38,587 nt of DNA from Bacillota bacterium (GCA_012799185.1 JAAZLS010000011.1:1-38587), one strand, 5' to 3'. Counted from the first letter of the stretch, positions 8,493-16,939 are shown. Numbers and translations are program-made. Notes: generated from the sequence alone by a model not told the origin.

Positions 8493-8660
8493 TCTTTTTG
8501 GTTTAGATATTAATCTCCTTGCCCTTGCGAAGCAGGAGTTAAAACGGCCCACGTGGAATGTTATAAAGCCAATAAGGCAGGTGAGAATATATGGAAGCAC
8601 CTGCATATACATCTTATCCCGCGCTGCAAAGGTGATGGGGAAGATCCTCGCGGGGGGTTC
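8485..8660 (+). pseudogene. Remnant of a HIT-family nucleotide hydrolase gene
   Basis: The frame starting with GTG at 8553 reads AGENIWKHLHIHLIPRCKGD, then GEDPRGG. This is the conserved C-terminal end of HIT (histidine triad) proteins, with the triad HLHIH and the usual IPRYKGDxEDPRGG tail. Just upstream, in a different frame, 8509-8547 reads INLLALAKQELKR, which resembles the helix that precedes this motif in the same family. The two halves are separated by a frameshift near 8550-8570 and the conserved linker is missing. No start, N-terminal half or ribosome binding site is visible, and the sequence after PRGG does not match the family. HIT proteins hydrolyse nucleoside phosphoramidates or dinucleoside polyphosphates. 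I call this a decayed copy; the motif is clear, the upstream half is inference. Confidence 0.6.
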
Positions 8661-8800
8661 GCAGGGCGCTGCCCTGCCGGCATCGCTATTCCAATACTCA
8701 TAACCGTTTCTGGCCTGTACACCCGTTTAATTTGGCAGCTGTTTCACCCTATCACTTTATAAACGGGGCCAGCGGAGCCAGGGCCTAGTTGCCGGGAAGT
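8661..8800. other. Non-coding remainder of the 8401-8810 intergenic region
   Basis: Apart from the minus-strand promoter and the HIT remnant, nothing recognisable is seen between the glycosyltransferase and the sbcD-like gene. No good terminator, transposase fragment or direct-repeat border was found. Confidence 0.4.
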
Positions 8801-8810
8801 GGGAGATGCC

Positions 8811-9875
8811 ATGAAAATCTTACATACAGCCGATCTTCATCTACAAAAAAGCAGTGGCCGCCGGTGGGAGGCCTTCTGTCAACTGGCCGACTTAGCCTGC
8901 CGTGAGCAGGTAGGGCTCCTGGTAATCTCTGGTGACCTCTTTGACCGAGAGGTTGATGCCGAACAGTTGCGCCCCTTGATGCGGCAAATATTTAGCCGGG
9001 GTAATTTTACCACTATTATTATCCCCGGCAACCATGACCGGGGGGCATTTCGTAGCGGCCTCTATTTCGGGGATCGGGTAAAAATAATCACTGATCTAAA
9101 TAAGCCGTATGATTGTGGCGCGGCCCTCATTCACGGTTTTCCCTATGAACCCTGTACCGGGGAACAGGTCGCCTACCGGTTGCAGGGTTTAACCGGCCGG
9201 CTCTCTCGGCAGGTTCCCAACATCTTGCTTTACCATGGGGAACTACTTGACGCCTTCTTTTCCCGGTGGGAGTGGGGAGAGGAGGGGGAACAGCGCTACA
9301 TGCCGGTAAAGCTCTCTTTTTTTCAGGGTGTCCCCCTGGATTACGTGCTGGCGGGCCACTTTCATTCCCGGTTTGCAGTATGGCCCCTCCCGGAGGGCGG
9401 CTGTTTTGTCTATCCCGGTTCGCCGGTAGCTATTACTAGCCGGGAGAGGGGTCGGCGCAAGGCCAACCTGTTTCAGTTGGGCGAATCCCCCGGGGAGAGA
9501 TTGCTTTCAACCTTTCACCTGGAAGAGATTAGGTTAGAACTGGAACCGGGGGAAGGGGGCGATCCGGTCACCCGGCTCGCCGAACGCCTGGCGGAGATCC
9601 ATCCGGCGGCCCGGCTGCTGCTGACAGTCGATGGGTTCATGAACAGCCGTCTTCTAGGAATCAGTGAGGAGGAGCTGGTGGATAGAATTAAACAGGTTGC
9701 CGGTGACCGGTTGTACCGAGAGGCGGCATTTTTGTTTCAGGATGTCTCGGCTATCCTAGAAAATAGCCTGTACAAGGCTTTTGTTAAGGAGCTTGAACAG
9801 ATGGATCATCCTCCGGAGGAGCAGAAAAACCTTCGAGATTTGGTAATCCGGGCCATGGCCGGTGTGGGGCGATGA
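8811..9875 (+). CDS. SbcD/YhaO-like metallophosphoesterase (DNA exonuclease subunit)
   Basis: Calcineurin-like phosphoesterase of the SbcD/Mre11 group, probably a DNA nuclease working with the ATPase encoded directly downstream. The ATG at 8811 is chosen over the track's GTG at 8799 because GGGAG (8801-8805) lies 5 bases before it, giving 354 residues. Metal-binding motifs run in order: ADLH (7-10), GDLFD (41-45), GNHD (73-76), LLYHGE, and AGHFHS with GxH. A small C-terminal capping region follows (about residues 245-354). In Bacillus the comparable pair is yhaO-yhaN; that pair fits better than classical sbcD-sbcC because of the membrane spans in the partner. The stop overlaps the next start (ATGA). 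Confidence 0.87.
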   Translation: MKILHTADLHLQKSSGRRWEAFCQLADLACREQVGLLVISGDLFDREVDAEQLRPLMRQIFSRGNFTTIIIPGNHDRGAFRSGLYFGDRVKIITDLNKPYDCGAALIHGFPYEPCTGEQVAYRLQGLTGRLSRQVPNILLYHGELLDAFFSRWEWGEEGEQRYMPVKLSFFQGVPLDYVLAGHFHSRFAVWPLPEGGCFVYPGSPVAITSRERGRRKANLFQLGESPGERLLSTFHLEEIRLELEPGEGGDPVTRLAERLAEIHPAARLLLTVDGFMNSRLLGISEEELVDRIKQVAGDRLYREAAFLFQDVSAILENSLYKAFVKELEQMDHPPEEQKNLRDLVIRAMAGVGR

Positions 9876-12304
9876 GGATAAAGGAATTTGCGATCTGGAA
9901 ATATGGTCCCCTGGCGGGAGCCGGTAAAATGGAGCTGGGAGACCTAAACCTGTTTTTCGGCCCCAATGAGCAAGGTAAGACCCTGATGATCGATGCCTTG
10001 GTCAAGATGCTTTTACCGAAAGGTTATCGGGAGTTTGAGGGGAAAATAGACCGGGTCGATGAGCTGCCCGAGGGGTATGTAATCCTTGAAAAAGAGGGTG
10101 GGAGAGAAATTAAGCTGCCGGAGGCCGGTAACTTAACCCGGGTTACCGGGTTATCGGCCACTGAATGTCGTAATATATTTATTGTCAGGGATAGTGATCT
10201 ATCAATTAGCCGTGAGAATGAATTTTATAAAGGGGTTACCAACCGCCTGACCGGGCTGCGGACGGAGGAGATTGAGCGGATTAAAACTAGTATTCGCGAG
10301 CTGGCGCGGCTGACCCCCGGCCTGGCATTTTTAGATATCAGCCCCGATAAATTAAAATCAAAGCTGGGCCGGGCCAGGAAACTGGTAGAACAGATCCGGG
10401 GGTTAAAGAGGAGCCTGGCGGCGGAGGGCTACGATCGCTTTGAAACCGAACTGGCCCATATTAATCACCGGGTTGTCACTGGGGAGCAAGCCCTGGAGGC
10501 CTACGAGGAGGCCCGCCGCCGGGAAATTTATCAAAAGGGGCGCAACGCATTACAAGCTATGCGAAGGGCCCGCCAAGAGCTGGCCGCCTTGCAGGAGTTT
10601 AACCGGGAGGAGCTGGACCGGTGGCAGGCGTTGCAGGCAAAGATAGAATCTTTGCAGGCGGAGGAGGCGGGTACTCGGGGGGAGATGGGCCTGGCGGAAA
10701 GGGAGCTGCAACGGGCCCGGCAACTGGTTGAGCAGCTTCTAATTGCGGTACAGGGGCAAGAGCAAATTGCTGCGCTCTTCTCGGAGCAGGTTGAACTAAA
10801 ATTAAAGGATTATATTGATCGGGAGCGGGAATGGGCCGGGAGGGAGGGCCTGGGGAAAAACCTTTTTACTACGCGCGCGGCTCTTTATGCCGGCATGCTA
10901 CTGTTAGTCTCCCTGGCCGGGGCTGTAATCCGTCCGGCCTGGTGGTTCTACCCACCGCTGGCCGCCGGCTTTCTTTTTATTCTTATCTTTAGCGGGTTTA
11001 GAGTGGGCTTAGCCCGGAATAGGGGCCGGCTGGCATCCCTTTGGCGGGCTATTTACAGCCAGGCGGCTGGGCTGGGAGCTGTAGCCGATAACTCGGGAGA
11101 ACTTCTGGCCTGGTGGGGGGATTATAAAAGAAAACTGGCCGCGAAAAAAGAGCAGCTCAGCCGGGCAAAAAGCCGGGTAGCGCTACAGGAACAGCTGGTA
11201 GAACGTTTTCAGGAACGGCTGGCCCAGCTGGGAGGGCAAGTTGCCGAAACCTACGCAAGGCTCCGGCAGTTAAGACAGAAAACAGCGTTAGACACGCCGG
11301 CGGAGTACCGCCAAAAATTGAAGATGAAGCTGGCGCAAGAGAACCGGGTACAGCAACAGGAGGCGGTTCTTGAAAGTCATTTCGGATCCCCAAAGGGGAT
11401 TTCACTGTCGGAACAGGTTGCCGGCTGGGAAAATAGCCTGGCAAAGCTGGAAGCCTACGCTGGTTTGAGCCCGGAGATAACCTACAGTGAGCAGAAAATG
11501 TCCGAATTGCAGGGTAGTTTGCAAAAACTTCGTCAGCGGCAGGAAGAGTTGACGGAAAAATGGAATAGGTACCGGGAGCTGCTTCTAACTGTGGAAAAGG
11601 AGATAAATAAAAACCTGGGGGATGAAGATGCTCCTATCTATTGTCAGACCCTGGCCGACCTGGAGGCCGCTGATAGATATTTAACTGGGTGGATCGAGGA
11701 ACAGGAGGCAAACCGCCGGTGGGCCACGATAGCAATTAAAATATTTGATCGGATCGCGGCGGAAGAGGAGCTAAAGGTCCTGGAACTATTTGGTGAGCAG
11801 AGCCCGGTAAGCCGCTATTTCTCGGAAATTACCGATGGTCGCTATCGCCAGGTATTATTTGATACCGGCCAACGGGAAATTATGGTAGTCCCTAACGGGA
11901 GGTCAGCCCTCCCTGCCGCCCGACTTTCGGGGGGGGGCTATGATCAGCTCTATTTCTCCATCCGGATAGCCCTTGGTAAAAAACTCCTGGCGGGGGAGAC
12001 CGGGTTTTTCATCCTGGATGATCCATTTATCAAGGCCGACCCGGGACGCCTGCGGGTACTGCTTAAGATGTTGCTCCGGGTGGCCGATTCCGGGTGGCAG
12101 GTGCTATATTTCAGTGCCAAGGGCGAGGTCAAAGGGGCGTTGCAGGAAGAGTTATCAACCGGCCGGGTTAAGGGGTTTGATCTTACCGACCGGGGACCCG
12201 GTGGTAAAAGCGAGGCCGACGCGAGCGAAGGGGGTGAGGAGAAACCTGGCTTAAACTATTTTGGCGCAAATAGAATGGAGAAGGAGGTAAAGCCTTGCAT
12301 TTAA
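9872..12304 (+). CDS. SbcC/YhaN-like ATPase with internal membrane segment
   Basis: Rad50/SbcC-type ABC ATPase, 810 residues, partner of the phosphoesterase upstream. The Walker A is GPNEQGKT (30-37). Long charged, Leu/Glu/Arg-rich coiled coils (about 160-330 and 395-620) are interrupted by two hydrophobic spans at about residues 338-376 (YAGMLLLVSLAGAVI and YPPLAAGFLFILIF). The C-terminal lobe has the signature RLSGGGYDQLYFSIRIALG and Walker B GFFILDDPFIKAD. The signature is the usual LSGG form. The mid-protein membrane hairpin is the feature of the YhaN group rather than of SbcC, which has a zinc hook there; no CxxC hook is visible. It overlaps sbcD-like by 4 bases and the next gene by 10. 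Confidence 0.87.
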   Translation: MRIKEFAIWKYGPLAGAGKMELGDLNLFFGPNEQGKTLMIDALVKMLLPKGYREFEGKIDRVDELPEGYVILEKEGGREIKLPEAGNLTRVTGLSATECRNIFIVRDSDLSISRENEFYKGVTNRLTGLRTEEIERIKTSIRELARLTPGLAFLDISPDKLKSKLGRARKLVEQIRGLKRSLAAEGYDRFETELAHINHRVVTGEQALEAYEEARRREIYQKGRNALQAMRRARQELAALQEFNREELDRWQALQAKIESLQAEEAGTRGEMGLAERELQRARQLVEQLLIAVQGQEQIAALFSEQVELKLKDYIDREREWAGREGLGKNLFTTRAALYAGMLLLVSLAGAVIRPAWWFYPPLAAGFLFILIFSGFRVGLARNRGRLASLWRAIYSQAAGLGAVADNSGELLAWWGDYKRKLAAKKEQLSRAKSRVALQEQLVERFQERLAQLGGQVAETYARLRQLRQKTALDTPAEYRQKLKMKLAQENRVQQQEAVLESHFGSPKGISLSEQVAGWENSLAKLEAYAGLSPEITYSEQKMSELQGSLQKLRQRQEELTEKWNRYRELLLTVEKEINKNLGDEDAPIYCQTLADLEAADRYLTGWIEEQEANRRWATIAIKIFDRIAAEEELKVLELFGEQSPVSRYFSEITDGRYRQVLFDTGQREIMVVPNGRSALPAARLSGGGYDQLYFSIRIALGKKLLAGETGFFILDDPFIKADPGRLRVLLKMLLRVADSGWQVLYFSAKGEVKGALQEELSTGRVKGFDLTDRGPGGKSEADASEGGEEKPGLNYFGANRMEKEVKPCI

Positions 12305-13038
12305 CGGTAATTGGCTGTTACGGGCCGTACCCTCCGGCGGGAGGGGCCTGTTCGGGTTACCTGTTGGAAAAGGATGAATTTAAGATATTAATTGATTGCG
12401 GAAGCGGGGTATTAAGCCGGCTTCAGAATTTTGTCTCCCTCTGGGAGCTGGATGCCCTAGTACTATCCCATCTTCATGGCGATCATACTTCGGATTTAAC
12501 TGTTCTGCGTTACGCTTTAGACGCAGCCTCCAGCCGGGGATTACGAACAGAACCGTTACCTCTCTATGCACCGCCGGAACCGAAGGAAAAGTTCGAGAGA
12601 TTACGGTACAAGGATACTCTTCGCATAATTCCGCTAAAGGCAGGCCGTCCCCTTCAGATCGGACCTTTTAAATTTGACTTTTTATCTACTGTTCATTCTA
12701 TGCTTTGTCTGGCTATGCGGATTGAATCTGAACATAGCACCCTGGTTTATACCGGCGATAGCGAATATTTCCCCCTGATGGCCGAGTTTGCCCACGGAGC
12801 GGATCTCTTTCTCTGTGAGGCCAATCTTCCGGAGGAGCCGGAGGATCGCCGGCGAGCTCCCAATCACACCTCCGCCTCCCAGGCCGGCCTGTTGGCCGCT
12901 TCGGCGGACGTGGGAAGGCTTATTTTAACCCATCTCCCCCCGGGTGAAGATCTAGCGAAGCTTCAAGAGGAGGCCCGGAAACATTTTTCAAGGGTTGAGA
13001 TCGCCCGGGAGGGGAAATGCTACCCGGTAAAAAAATAA
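12295..13038 (+). CDS. Metallo-beta-lactamase-fold hydrolase (YhfI/RNase Z-like)
   Basis: MBL-fold hydrolase, 247 residues, starting with TTG (AAGGAGG 9 bases upstream, inside the end of the previous gene). The metal-binding motif HLHGDH occupies residues 59-64, followed by SD; later ligands are suggested by DFLSTVHSM, YTGDSEY and the HTSASQAG block with ILTHLPPG. The fold and HxHxDH spacing match the RNase Z/YhfI branch, but this is shorter than RNase Z, and a separate full RNase Z is encoded at 37671-38576, so a tRNA-processing role is unlikely. The substrate is unknown. The overlap with the nuclease/ATPase pair suggests co-expression, possibly a shared DNA- or nucleotide-processing role (inference). 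Confidence 0.8.
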   Translation: MHLTVIGCYGPYPPAGGACSGYLLEKDEFKILIDCGSGVLSRLQNFVSLWELDALVLSHLHGDHTSDLTVLRYALDAASSRGLRTEPLPLYAPPEPKEKFERLRYKDTLRIIPLKAGRPLQIGPFKFDFLSTVHSMLCLAMRIESEHSTLVYTGDSEYFPLMAEFAHGADLFLCEANLPEEPEDRRRAPNHTSASQAGLLAASADVGRLILTHLPPGEDLAKLQEEARKHFSRVEIAREGKCYPVKK

Positions 13039-13114
13039 GAAACCAGGGAATCTACCGGTTATAGGAACGTTGTTGTAAATATACAGATAAACTTTCTCTT
13101 TTGTAGGAGGCGGG

Positions 13115-14062
13115 CTAGGGTTTGAGAAGGTTAACAATGATTGAAGAGAGGCGGCCGATTTCTCGGGCCGCTTCCTCTTTTGAAGGGGGGTTTTCAATAA
13201 TGATAGTTACCGCAACCGGGGGGCGATCAGGGTAATAGAGCAGGGCCATATCGCCGATCATCCCGGTAACGGTGCCGGTTTTGTTTGCTACTATCACCGG
13301 GCTTCCGGTTAACTTGAGGCCGATCCGGTCCTTATCATTGGTCTGCTCCATCATTTTTATTGCTTTCAAGGTGAGCTCTTCGTGGCAAACCTGTCTCTTC
13401 TGGAGTGCGACTAGCATCTTGGTGAGTTCCCTGGCGGTAGAGCGGTTGGAGGGGAGGGAGGAGGTTAAATCGTACATTTTACGAGTAGCCCGGGTCTGCT
13501 CCAATCCCAGCCGGCGGGCTAAATTAGTGATCCGGGCCGGTCCTACCAGGTCCAGCACCATGTTGGCGGCGATATTATCGCTGGCACTAACCATTAAGGA
13601 GAGTAGCTCTTCCAGCCGGTAGCTTTGACCCCCGGGGGCAAATTGGAGAAGGCCGGATCCGGTAACCGGGGTGCCGCCGGCATACCTATGTTCTTCGGTC
13701 AGCATGTAGTCTTGTTGCAAGGAAAGATGTCCCTGTTCGACCTGTTCCAGGGCTGCCAGCAGGTAAAGGGTTTTGATTAAACTGGCCGGATAGACCGGCC
13801 GGTCTTCCTCCAGGCCGAACCATTTTTCGGTGGCAAAATCGTACAGGCATAACCGGATGGCCAGCGGGCTCAGTTTAGCCTCCCGCAGGAGAGTGAACTC
13901 CAGTTGCTCAAAATTTTTATGGTACCGGTATTTGGCCATATTTTTCTCCAGGGACCTCCCCGCCCGGGCCAGGCAGGTAACCGGGCCACGCCAGAAAAAT
14001 GCGGCTGTGGCCAGGGTCAGGATCAAGAGTAACAAAAAGCAGTTGGCAGCCATTTTTTTCAT
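13115..14062 (-). CDS. Beta-lactamase-related serine hydrolase (class A fold), secreted
   Basis: Exported penicillin-recognising serine hydrolase, 315 residues. The N-terminus has a signal peptide or membrane anchor (MKKMAANCFLLLLILTLATAAFF). The three class A active-site motifs are present: SxxK as SLIK (94-97), SDN (161-163) and KTG (261-263). The Glu166 deacylation motif ExxLN is not seen; that stretch reads RKMYDLTSSLP, as in the beta-lactamase-related serine hydrolases of Firmicutes that are not known to confer resistance. A cell-wall peptidase or esterase role is therefore more likely than antibiotic hydrolysis. The ATG is preceded by GGGGAGG. It is convergent with the upstream operon and divergent from the RemA-like gene. 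Confidence 0.85.
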   Translation of the reverse strand: MKKMAANCFLLLLILTLATAAFFWRGPVTCLARAGRSLEKNMAKYRYHKNFEQLEFTLLREAKLSPLAIRLCLYDFATEKWFGLEEDRPVYPASLIKTLYLLAALEQVEQGHLSLQQDYMLTEEHRYAGGTPVTGSGLLQFAPGGQSYRLEELLSLMVSASDNIAANMVLDLVGPARITNLARRLGLEQTRATRKMYDLTSSLPSNRSTARELTKMLVALQKRQVCHEELTLKAIKMMEQTNDKDRIGLKLTGSPVIVANKTGTVTGMIGDMALLYYPDRPPVAVTIIIENPPSKEEAAREIGRLSSIIVNLLKP

Positions 14063-14145
14063 CTTTATTCCTCCCCGGTTCTTTTTAACCCTTTCCTAAA
14101 TGGATATCCCGGATAGAAGTTAACATAATATTGGGGAGAAGGGAA

Positions 14146-14175
14146 GTGACATTAAGAGGTAGATGGTATTATAAT
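14146..14175 (+). promoter_or_regulatory. Sigma-A promoter for the RemA-like gene
   Basis: GTGACA (5 of 6), 18 bases, TATAAT (6 of 6), about 40 bases before the start codon at 14216. The sequence after the -10 is strongly AT-rich with repeated ATAAT/ATAGTA units. This is one of the best promoter matches in the window. Confidence 0.65.
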
Positions 14176-14215
14176 AGTATCAATAGTAATAATAATACTA
14201 AAAGGTGGTTGTTTT

Positions 14216-14587
14216 ATGGAAATCAAGGAGCAGTTAATAGTACCGTTGGGTTATGGTAAATATGTCCGCTCCGATAAAATAATTGCCATCGAACCGATCG
14301 AGGAGAATCGGGGCCCGGGACGCCGAACAAAGGTTTTTGTAGAACAGTTAGCCAACCCGATTATAGCCTCCCGAACCGAGCAGACAATTATTACAAACAT
14401 TGTCGAAACCCCGCCAGAGATTGTCCGGGCCACAACGGCCTTTGAACTACTTTATGATTTGTTGGATGATATCAGCCGGGTTGGCCCCATGCTACGCAAT
14501 AGTATCAAAAAGGAGGCAGATCTGGATCTAGACAAGCTGGAACTTAGGATTAGGGAGGTTTTAGAGCGGGAGGGTGACTACGAGTAA
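14216..14587 (+). CDS. Small RemA/DUF370-like protein (tentative)
   Basis: Protein of 123 residues starting at ATG behind AAAAGGTGG. The first about 65 residues (PLGYGKYVRSDKIIAIEPI...GPGRRTKVFVEQ...IIASRTEQTI) resemble the RemA/DUF370 fold of small Gram-positive regulators that bind DNA and control biofilm matrix genes: the G-YG-YV---KIIAI opening, the G-RT stretch and a final beta strand. It is longer than RemA (about 80-90 residues), with an acidic helical tail (LRNSIKKEADLDLDKLELRIREVLEREG). No membrane or signal segment is seen. It is monocistronic with its own strong promoter. The assignment rests on pattern memory only; a novel small protein is the alternative. Confidence 0.5.
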   Translation: MEIKEQLIVPLGYGKYVRSDKIIAIEPIEENRGPGRRTKVFVEQLANPIIASRTEQTIITNIVETPPEIVRATTAFELLYDLLDDISRVGPMLRNSIKKEADLDLDKLELRIREVLEREGDYE

Positions 14588-14627
14588 TAAGGCCGGGGCG
14601 ACCGCCGGTGCCCGAACCTAACACTTC

Positions 14628-15323
14628 CTATTCTTCCCTTTCTGAAAGCATCAGCGTAATCTTTTTTTCGAATTCGGGCCTGTTTAAAAGGCCGGGTCGG
14701 ATCTCTTTTAAGCCGCCGTTATGGAGCATGACAATATGATCACAGAGATCTACCGCCAGCTCCAGAACATGGGTGGAAAAAATAATGATATGCTCGGATT
14801 TGATCGTCTTTAGCAGCCGTTTAATCTCTTGGGCTACTACTACGTCAAAGGAGGTAAGCGGCTCATCCAACAGGATAACCGGGGGCCGGGTGATGAGCAC
14901 GGTTAACAGCTGTATTTTGTTTTTCATGCCATGGGAGTAACCCTTAATTAAGCGGTGGCGGTCGTCCTTTTCAAACTTGATCAAATTAAAATATTCATTG
15001 ATAGAACGGGGGTTCTCTATGCGTTTATTATTGGCGGAGATAAAGAATTTTAAAAACTCATCCCCGGTCAAAAATTCCGGTAGAAGGGGTTCGGTATAGA
15101 CAAAACCGACCTGATCCTCTAATATACCCTCCGGGCCCTCCAGGGTTATTGAGCCTCCTTCGAACTCTAAATTGCCGCTGATACAGTTAAAAAGCGTTGT
15201 TTTCCCGGCCCCATTTCGGCCCAGCAGGGCATATAGCCGGCCCTTGTCAAAGGTAAAGCCAGCCCCCTTGAGAACCTGTTTGTTACCAAAACTTTTTTTA
15301 ATATCTTCTAGAATCAGCCGCAT
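14628..15323 (-). CDS. ABC transporter ATP-binding protein, orphan
   Basis: ATPase of 231 residues in the ABC-2/DrrA-like class. Walker A is GRNGAGKT (35-42); the Q-loop lies near VGFVYTEP; the signature is the variant YSHGMKNK where LSGGQ would be; Walker B is PVILLDEPLT and the switch His is in IIFSTHV. The SHGM-type signature is normal for ABC-2 exporters. No permease gene is adjacent on either side, so its membrane partner must be elsewhere, or it acts without one. It is divergent from selA and convergent with the RemA-like gene. The ATG is preceded by GGTGCTGGGG. Confidence 0.85.
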   Translation of the reverse strand: MRLILEDIKKSFGNKQVLKGAGFTFDKGRLYALLGRNGAGKTTLFNCISGNLEFEGGSITLEGPEGILEDQVGFVYTEPLLPEFLTGDEFLKFFISANNKRIENPRSINEYFNLIKFEKDDRHRLIKGYSHGMKNKIQLLTVLITRPPVILLDEPLTSFDVVVAQEIKRLLKTIKSEHIIIFSTHVLELAVDLCDHIVMLHNGGLKEIRPGLLNRPEFEKKITLMLSEREE

Positions 15324-15394
15324 TATTTACCCCAGCACCTATCTTTTCCCTGAGTATATCATTTCCCGGATGAAATTGCCTGCCTTTGCTATGA

Positions 15395-15423
15395 TTGCCG
15401 GTTTAGAGCAATATTGATATAAT
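15395..15423 (+). promoter_or_regulatory. Sigma-A promoter for selA-selB
   Basis: TTGCCG, 17 bases, TATAAT (perfect -10), about 70 bases before the selA start. It lies in the 164-base gap between the divergent ABC ATPase gene and selA. Confidence 0.65.
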
Positions 15424-15493
15424 GTTTTTGTCCCGGGGATGACCGGGAAATTAAATTTGCCCGTAAAAATAAGACCGGGGCCAGGGGTTGCTT

Positions 15494-16906
15494 ATGACTG
15501 ATCCGCGCCTTTTACTAAGAGCTTTGCCGCCGGTAGACCGGGTGTTAGAAGAAAAACCACTTCCAGCAATGTTAACAGAATATCCTCGGACGCTGGTAGT
15601 GGAGGCGGTTCAACAGGTTTTGGAATCCTACCGCTCCCGGCTGCTGGAGGAGAACGGCGGGTTGACCGCCCGCGATTTGGCCCCCTCCGCCCTGGCCCCA
15701 CTAGTAGCCCGCCGTCTTACCCGGTGGTTTGCTCCCAGCCTACAGCCGGTGATAAATGCTACCGGTGTTATTCTTCATACCAACCTGGGCCGTTCTCCCC
15801 TGCCGGCGGCGGCCCTCGGGGCTATCGCCCGGGCGGCCTCCGGTTATTGTAACCTGGAATATTCCTTGGATCACGGCGAGAGAGGCTCCCGGCAGGAGCA
15901 TCTGGAAGGGCTACTCTGTCGTTTAACCGGGGCAGAGGCGGCGCTAGTAGTGAATAATAACGCGGCGGCGGTATTCCTTGCCCTCCATGTTTTAGCGGCC
16001 GGTAGAGGGGCCATTGTTTCCCGCAGTCAACTGGTGGAGATCGGCGGTTCCTTTCGATTGCCGGAGGTATTAAAACGAAGCGGTGCCCACTTGGTGGAGG
16101 TGGGAACCACTAACCGAGTTTACATCAATGATTATGAGGCGGCTATCGATGAGCAGACGGCCGTGTTACTAAAGGTCCACCCCAGCAATTATCGGATTGT
16201 CGGTTTTACCGCAGAGGTTGATGCCGCTGAACTGGCCGGGCTGGCCCATGAGCGGGGTCTGTTCTTCCTGGAGGATTTGGGCAGTGGGGCGCTGCTTGAT
16301 TTAACCCGTTATAACCTGGAGCCGGAACCTACCGTCCCGGAGGCCGTTGCTGCCGGGGCAGATCTGGTTACCTTTAGTGGCGACAAGCTGTTGGGCGGCC
16401 CCCAATCAGGGATTATTGTTGGCCGCCGTCAACTGGTCGAAAAACTACGCTGCCACCAGCTGGCCCGGGTTTTACGCGTGGATAAGCTAATCCTGGCGGC
16501 CCTGGAGGCCACTTTACAAATTTACTTAGATGAAGAGCGAGTTTGCCGGGAGATACCGATCTGGAGGATGATTTCCGCCGGTTCCTCCCAGTTGCGGCAG
16601 CGGGCGGAGAGGCTGGCCCACCGGCTGGAGGGGGTCCCGGGTCTCCGGGCGGTGGAGGTAATCCCGGGGCGCTCCCGGTTGGGGGGGGGAGCATTGCCGC
16701 TGCAGGAGCTACCGACCTACCTGGTGGCAATTTCGCCCCAGCGGGGGGCGGCGGCTACCCTGGAGCGGCGACTGCGGCAAAATAGACCGCCGGTTATTGG
16801 CCGGATTCAACAGGGGAAGCTGTTGTTGGATCTACGGACGATCCTTCCCGGGGAGGAGGGGCTGTTGTTGGGCGCCCTCCGGTTCGCCGCCGGGGGTGGA
16901 GAATAA
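15494..16906 (+). CDS. selA: L-seryl-tRNA(Sec) selenium transferase
   Basis: PLP enzyme that converts Ser-tRNA(Sec) to selenocysteinyl-tRNA(Sec) using selenophosphate. I start it at ATG 15494 with AGGGG 6 bases upstream, not the track's TTG at 15488, giving 470 residues (family about 460-470). The hallmarks are PVINATGVILHTNLGRSPL (86-104), GSRQEHLEGL, and the PLP lysine Lys298 in TFSGDKLLGGPQ. The C-terminal small domain with RPPVIGRIQQGKLLLDLRTI is also intact. selB follows after 33 bases. Neither selC (tRNA-Sec) nor selD is in the window, so they must be elsewhere if the pathway is complete. Confidence 0.96.
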   Translation: MTDPRLLLRALPPVDRVLEEKPLPAMLTEYPRTLVVEAVQQVLESYRSRLLEENGGLTARDLAPSALAPLVARRLTRWFAPSLQPVINATGVILHTNLGRSPLPAAALGAIARAASGYCNLEYSLDHGERGSRQEHLEGLLCRLTGAEAALVVNNNAAAVFLALHVLAAGRGAIVSRSQLVEIGGSFRLPEVLKRSGAHLVEVGTTNRVYINDYEAAIDEQTAVLLKVHPSNYRIVGFTAEVDAAELAGLAHERGLFFLEDLGSGALLDLTRYNLEPEPTVPEAVAAGADLVTFSGDKLLGGPQSGIIVGRRQLVEKLRCHQLARVLRVDKLILAALEATLQIYLDEERVCREIPIWRMISAGSSQLRQRAERLAHRLEGVPGLRAVEVIPGRSRLGGGALPLQELPTYLVAISPQRGAAATLERRLRQNRPPVIGRIQQGKLLLDLRTILPGEEGLLLGALRFAAGGGE

Positions 16907-16939
16907 ATTGCCGGGTAGAGGGAGCGAGGAGACTATTCT

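Noticed and set aside
8394-8612. Minus-strand ORF MYMQVLPYILTCLIGFITFHV... upstream of the glycosyltransferase
   Set aside because: It overlaps the promoter and the HIT remnant, has no good ribosome binding site and matches nothing known to me.
16413-16785. Gly/Pro-rich ORFs on both strands inside selA
   Set aside because: They are frame shadows of GC-rich selA coding sequence.
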